NCBI GenBank assembly: GCA_023333565.1 | Contig: JAJKFH010003680.1 | Location: 2,232,001-2,296,000, forward strand | From: Puffinus mauretanicus | Lineage: Eukaryota; Chordata; Aves; Procellariiformes; Procellariidae | DNA length: 64,000 nucleotides | Direction: 5' to 3' | Part shown: positions 62,061 to 64,000 of the stretch, piece by piece | Position numbering within the stretch: the stretch's first letter is position 1 | Layout of the letters: each line of letters begins with the position of its first letter | Made by a program: the position numbers and the translations under genes | The notes under the pieces: generated by a model | The model's database searches: none | Told to the model about the DNA's origin: nothing | The model's input: the letters and a program-made list of their open reading frames with translations, nothing else

Positions 62061-64000
62061 CAGGCTGCAGTGGGGCTGGTAGCGTTGCTCAGCTACCCTG
62101 AGGGAGGCTGTGTAGCTGAGCCCAGGGAGGTGCAGCAGGGTAGAGGGAAGGCGTGAGCAGTGCACTGCAGCATGCAGAAGACTGGGAGCCACATGCACCG
62201 TTTGGAAGAAGGGGCGAGAGGGTGTTTGGCGATGGGCTCACTGGGAGTGCTTAGTGCATTAAAGGGATTTGCCATTCAGGTGCACCCAAAACATGGACAG
62301 CCTGTCACAGTGCTGTGACAGCTGCCCTGGGCTGCTGTGTGCATTGCATCCTGCAGCACTGCATGGGGCAGTGGCTTTCACCTGCAACGCGTGCCCCACT
62401 GCATTTGGGTGCTCTGGCCTCCCTGCACTGTGGGGATGGAAAGCCACGGGGAGTTGGGGTCTCTTTGTCACCTTAGTCTGTGACCGCATTTGGAAATGCT
62501 GCTGGAGAGCACAAGAAAGCCTATGGGCAGTATCACAGCCTGGCAGCCCTGTAGGACCAAAACGACTTTGCCAAATCCCGTGTCAGACTGACTGTTGTGC
62601 TTTCTGAGGACTGGGCAGGAGCTTGTCATGTTGCTGGTGTGCAGAGGCAGCAACAAGGAGACCCAGCCCTGCTTTTCCTCTGTGTTTGCAGCCAACTCGG
62701 GGCGTCCACTTGATCACAGCCAGCTTGGGTGTCACCAAGTCATCACCCGGACCCTTTGGGGCAGCAAATGCCGGATGCATCACAACGGGGAGCTGTTGCT
62801 GCAGCATGCCCGGTCCTACTCTTTCCACCTGAGTCCGTCAATGCCCAGGAAAACATCACAGCTTTCCTTAACATCTGTCGTCTCAGACCTTCCGCAAAGT
62901 TGCATATCCTGAAGATTATCAGTAAGTTGCCTCGCGGGAGAGAAAAACTTCGGCAGCGCCAGCCTGGCCAGCGGGACAGTCATCAGTCCTGGGAGAGCTG
63001 GGCAAAGTCCGTGCGCCTGAAAGCACCCGCTCCATGGGGAGTGCCTGCCAATGCCAGCCCCAACACCAGGGGAAGGGGCTGCAAAACAAACCCCCGGCAG
63101 AAGAGCAAGGCCTGGAAGATCCCTGGGTCAACAGCACGGTGCCATGAGCAGCTGGCACTTGCACAGGCTTGGGAGGCAGACGTGCACAAGTGCAGACCCA
63201 CCGACATCGCAGGGCTGTGGGACCTGATGGCACATTTGCAGAGCCAATATTTTGCTTAAAAATGGCTGAAACAGAAGCCAGATTCCCTCCACCGCACATT
63301 ATCTCCATTGTGGTGTGCTGTACTTCATGAGAAAGGACCTCTAGAGAAGAACTCAGCCGTGGACTGAGGGAGACCCCAGCCCATGCCCTGCAGGGACATT
63401 TTGGCACGAGCACAGGCTAAAAAGAAAAAAATTTCTCTGCATCTTGATTTGCAAGTGGTTATTTCGCACATTAGAAGTAAAGGACTTTGCCTTTCTCCTG
63501 AAATACCGGCATCTGTAAGAAAACATTTGATAACAGTCTTCCCCATTATACTCCGTGATGGAATAAGTGTTGCAAAGTGTCTGGGCTCAGCTCAGAGCCA
63601 TCGTGGTAATTAAGCAGCTGTTTTTAACGCTGGTACCTAAAATGATCTGTGCGGTTGCTGGGAGAGGCCGCAGGGTGGGCTTCGGGGAGCCAGCCTGGTT
63701 TTGCTGGGGGAGCAGAGAAGGATGTCCCAGCAGCACAGTAAATTTTCTGGAGGTCCTTCTCGGTGTGGCCGGGTTGGCGAGGGCAGCATGGGCAGCGCAG
63801 GCAGCACGGGCAGTGCAGGCAGCACAGGCAGCGCAGTGGCAGGAGCACACTGGGCGACCTGCCAGGCTCAAATAACCTCAAACCTGAGCTGGTTTGGGCT
63901 GCTCACAGCAGAAGAAAAAGCTGTTCCCCCACCACCTTCCCCCTTCTTCCAGGCCTGACCTCACAGAGCACCAAATCAGGCTCATTTTGGGCACTCTGGG
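62061..64000. other. Intergenic DNA right of the minisatellite
   Basis: No gene was recognised. Fragments reminiscent of the minisatellite (for example catcctgcagcactgcatgg near 62,347) persist for a few hundred bases. A short repeat lies at 63,781-63,836. Confidence 0.6.
63781..63836 (-). repeat. Short GGCAGC-type tandem repeat, inverted relative to the main minisatellite
   Basis: The plus strand repeats ggcagcrca-like 9-mers six times. Its reverse complement reads ctgcctgtgctgcctgcact, the same CTGCCTG theme as the array at 59.6-62 kb but on the opposite strand. Confidence 0.7.

Noticed and set aside
50746..64000. FOXO6 or EDN2, expected neighbours by vertebrate synteny
   Set aside because: No forkhead-domain or endothelin-like cysteine motif was seen on either strand.

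Overview
The window is vertebrate nuclear DNA, almost certainly from a bird. Three things point to this: CR1 LINE 3' ends with the typical avian terminus (about 32,186-32,376 and 37,161-37,237), a solo ERV LTR of a type familiar from neoavian genomes (11,081-11,661), and older CR1/L3 and MIR-type fragments shared across amniotes. No bacterial, plasmid, phage or CRISPR features are present. Nearly all open reading frames are chance frames in introns, CpG islands or low-complexity DNA.

The one gene supported is SCMH1 (Scm polycomb group protein homolog 1), on the minus strand. Its 5' half lies here. Non-coding exon 1 sits in a CpG-island promoter (donor at 49,996). A start-codon exon follows (29,695-29,768), then a 69-nt coding exon (26,943-27,011), then four exons encoding the N-terminal MBT module (20,891-20,961; 19,889-20,123; 16,847-16,935; 15,567-15,810). 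All junctions have GT/AG sites and compatible phases. The joined frame is 244 codons plus one base, through the end of MBT repeat 2. The rest of the gene (linker, SLED-like region, SAM domain) was not found and should lie beyond the left edge, so the intron after MBT2 is at least 15.5 kb.

Layout: 1-15,566 is intron, with degenerate CR1, a MIR-type SINE, the solo LTR and a CpG-rich block near 9.0-9.4 kb. 15,567-20,961 is the MBT exon cluster. 20,962-29,768 holds the two 5' coding exons. 29,769-49,995 is a 20-kb first intron with CR1/MIR fragments and a CpG-rich block at 44.2-44.96 kb. 49,100-50,160 is the promoter CpG island. From 50,160 to the right end is upstream intergenic DNA, in which I recognise no gene. 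It holds a 5-bp-period GC array bracketed by a perfect 17-bp inverted repeat, a 71-bp minisatellite, a second CpG-rich block (59.3-59.64 kb) and a roughly 2.4-kb minisatellite whose core has no stop codons on either strand.

I did not find a new enzymatic or defence system. The most noteworthy items are the N-terminal extension of SCMH1 encoded by the two 5' exons, the inverted-repeat-bounded array beside the promoter, and the stop-free, E-box-dense minisatellite.
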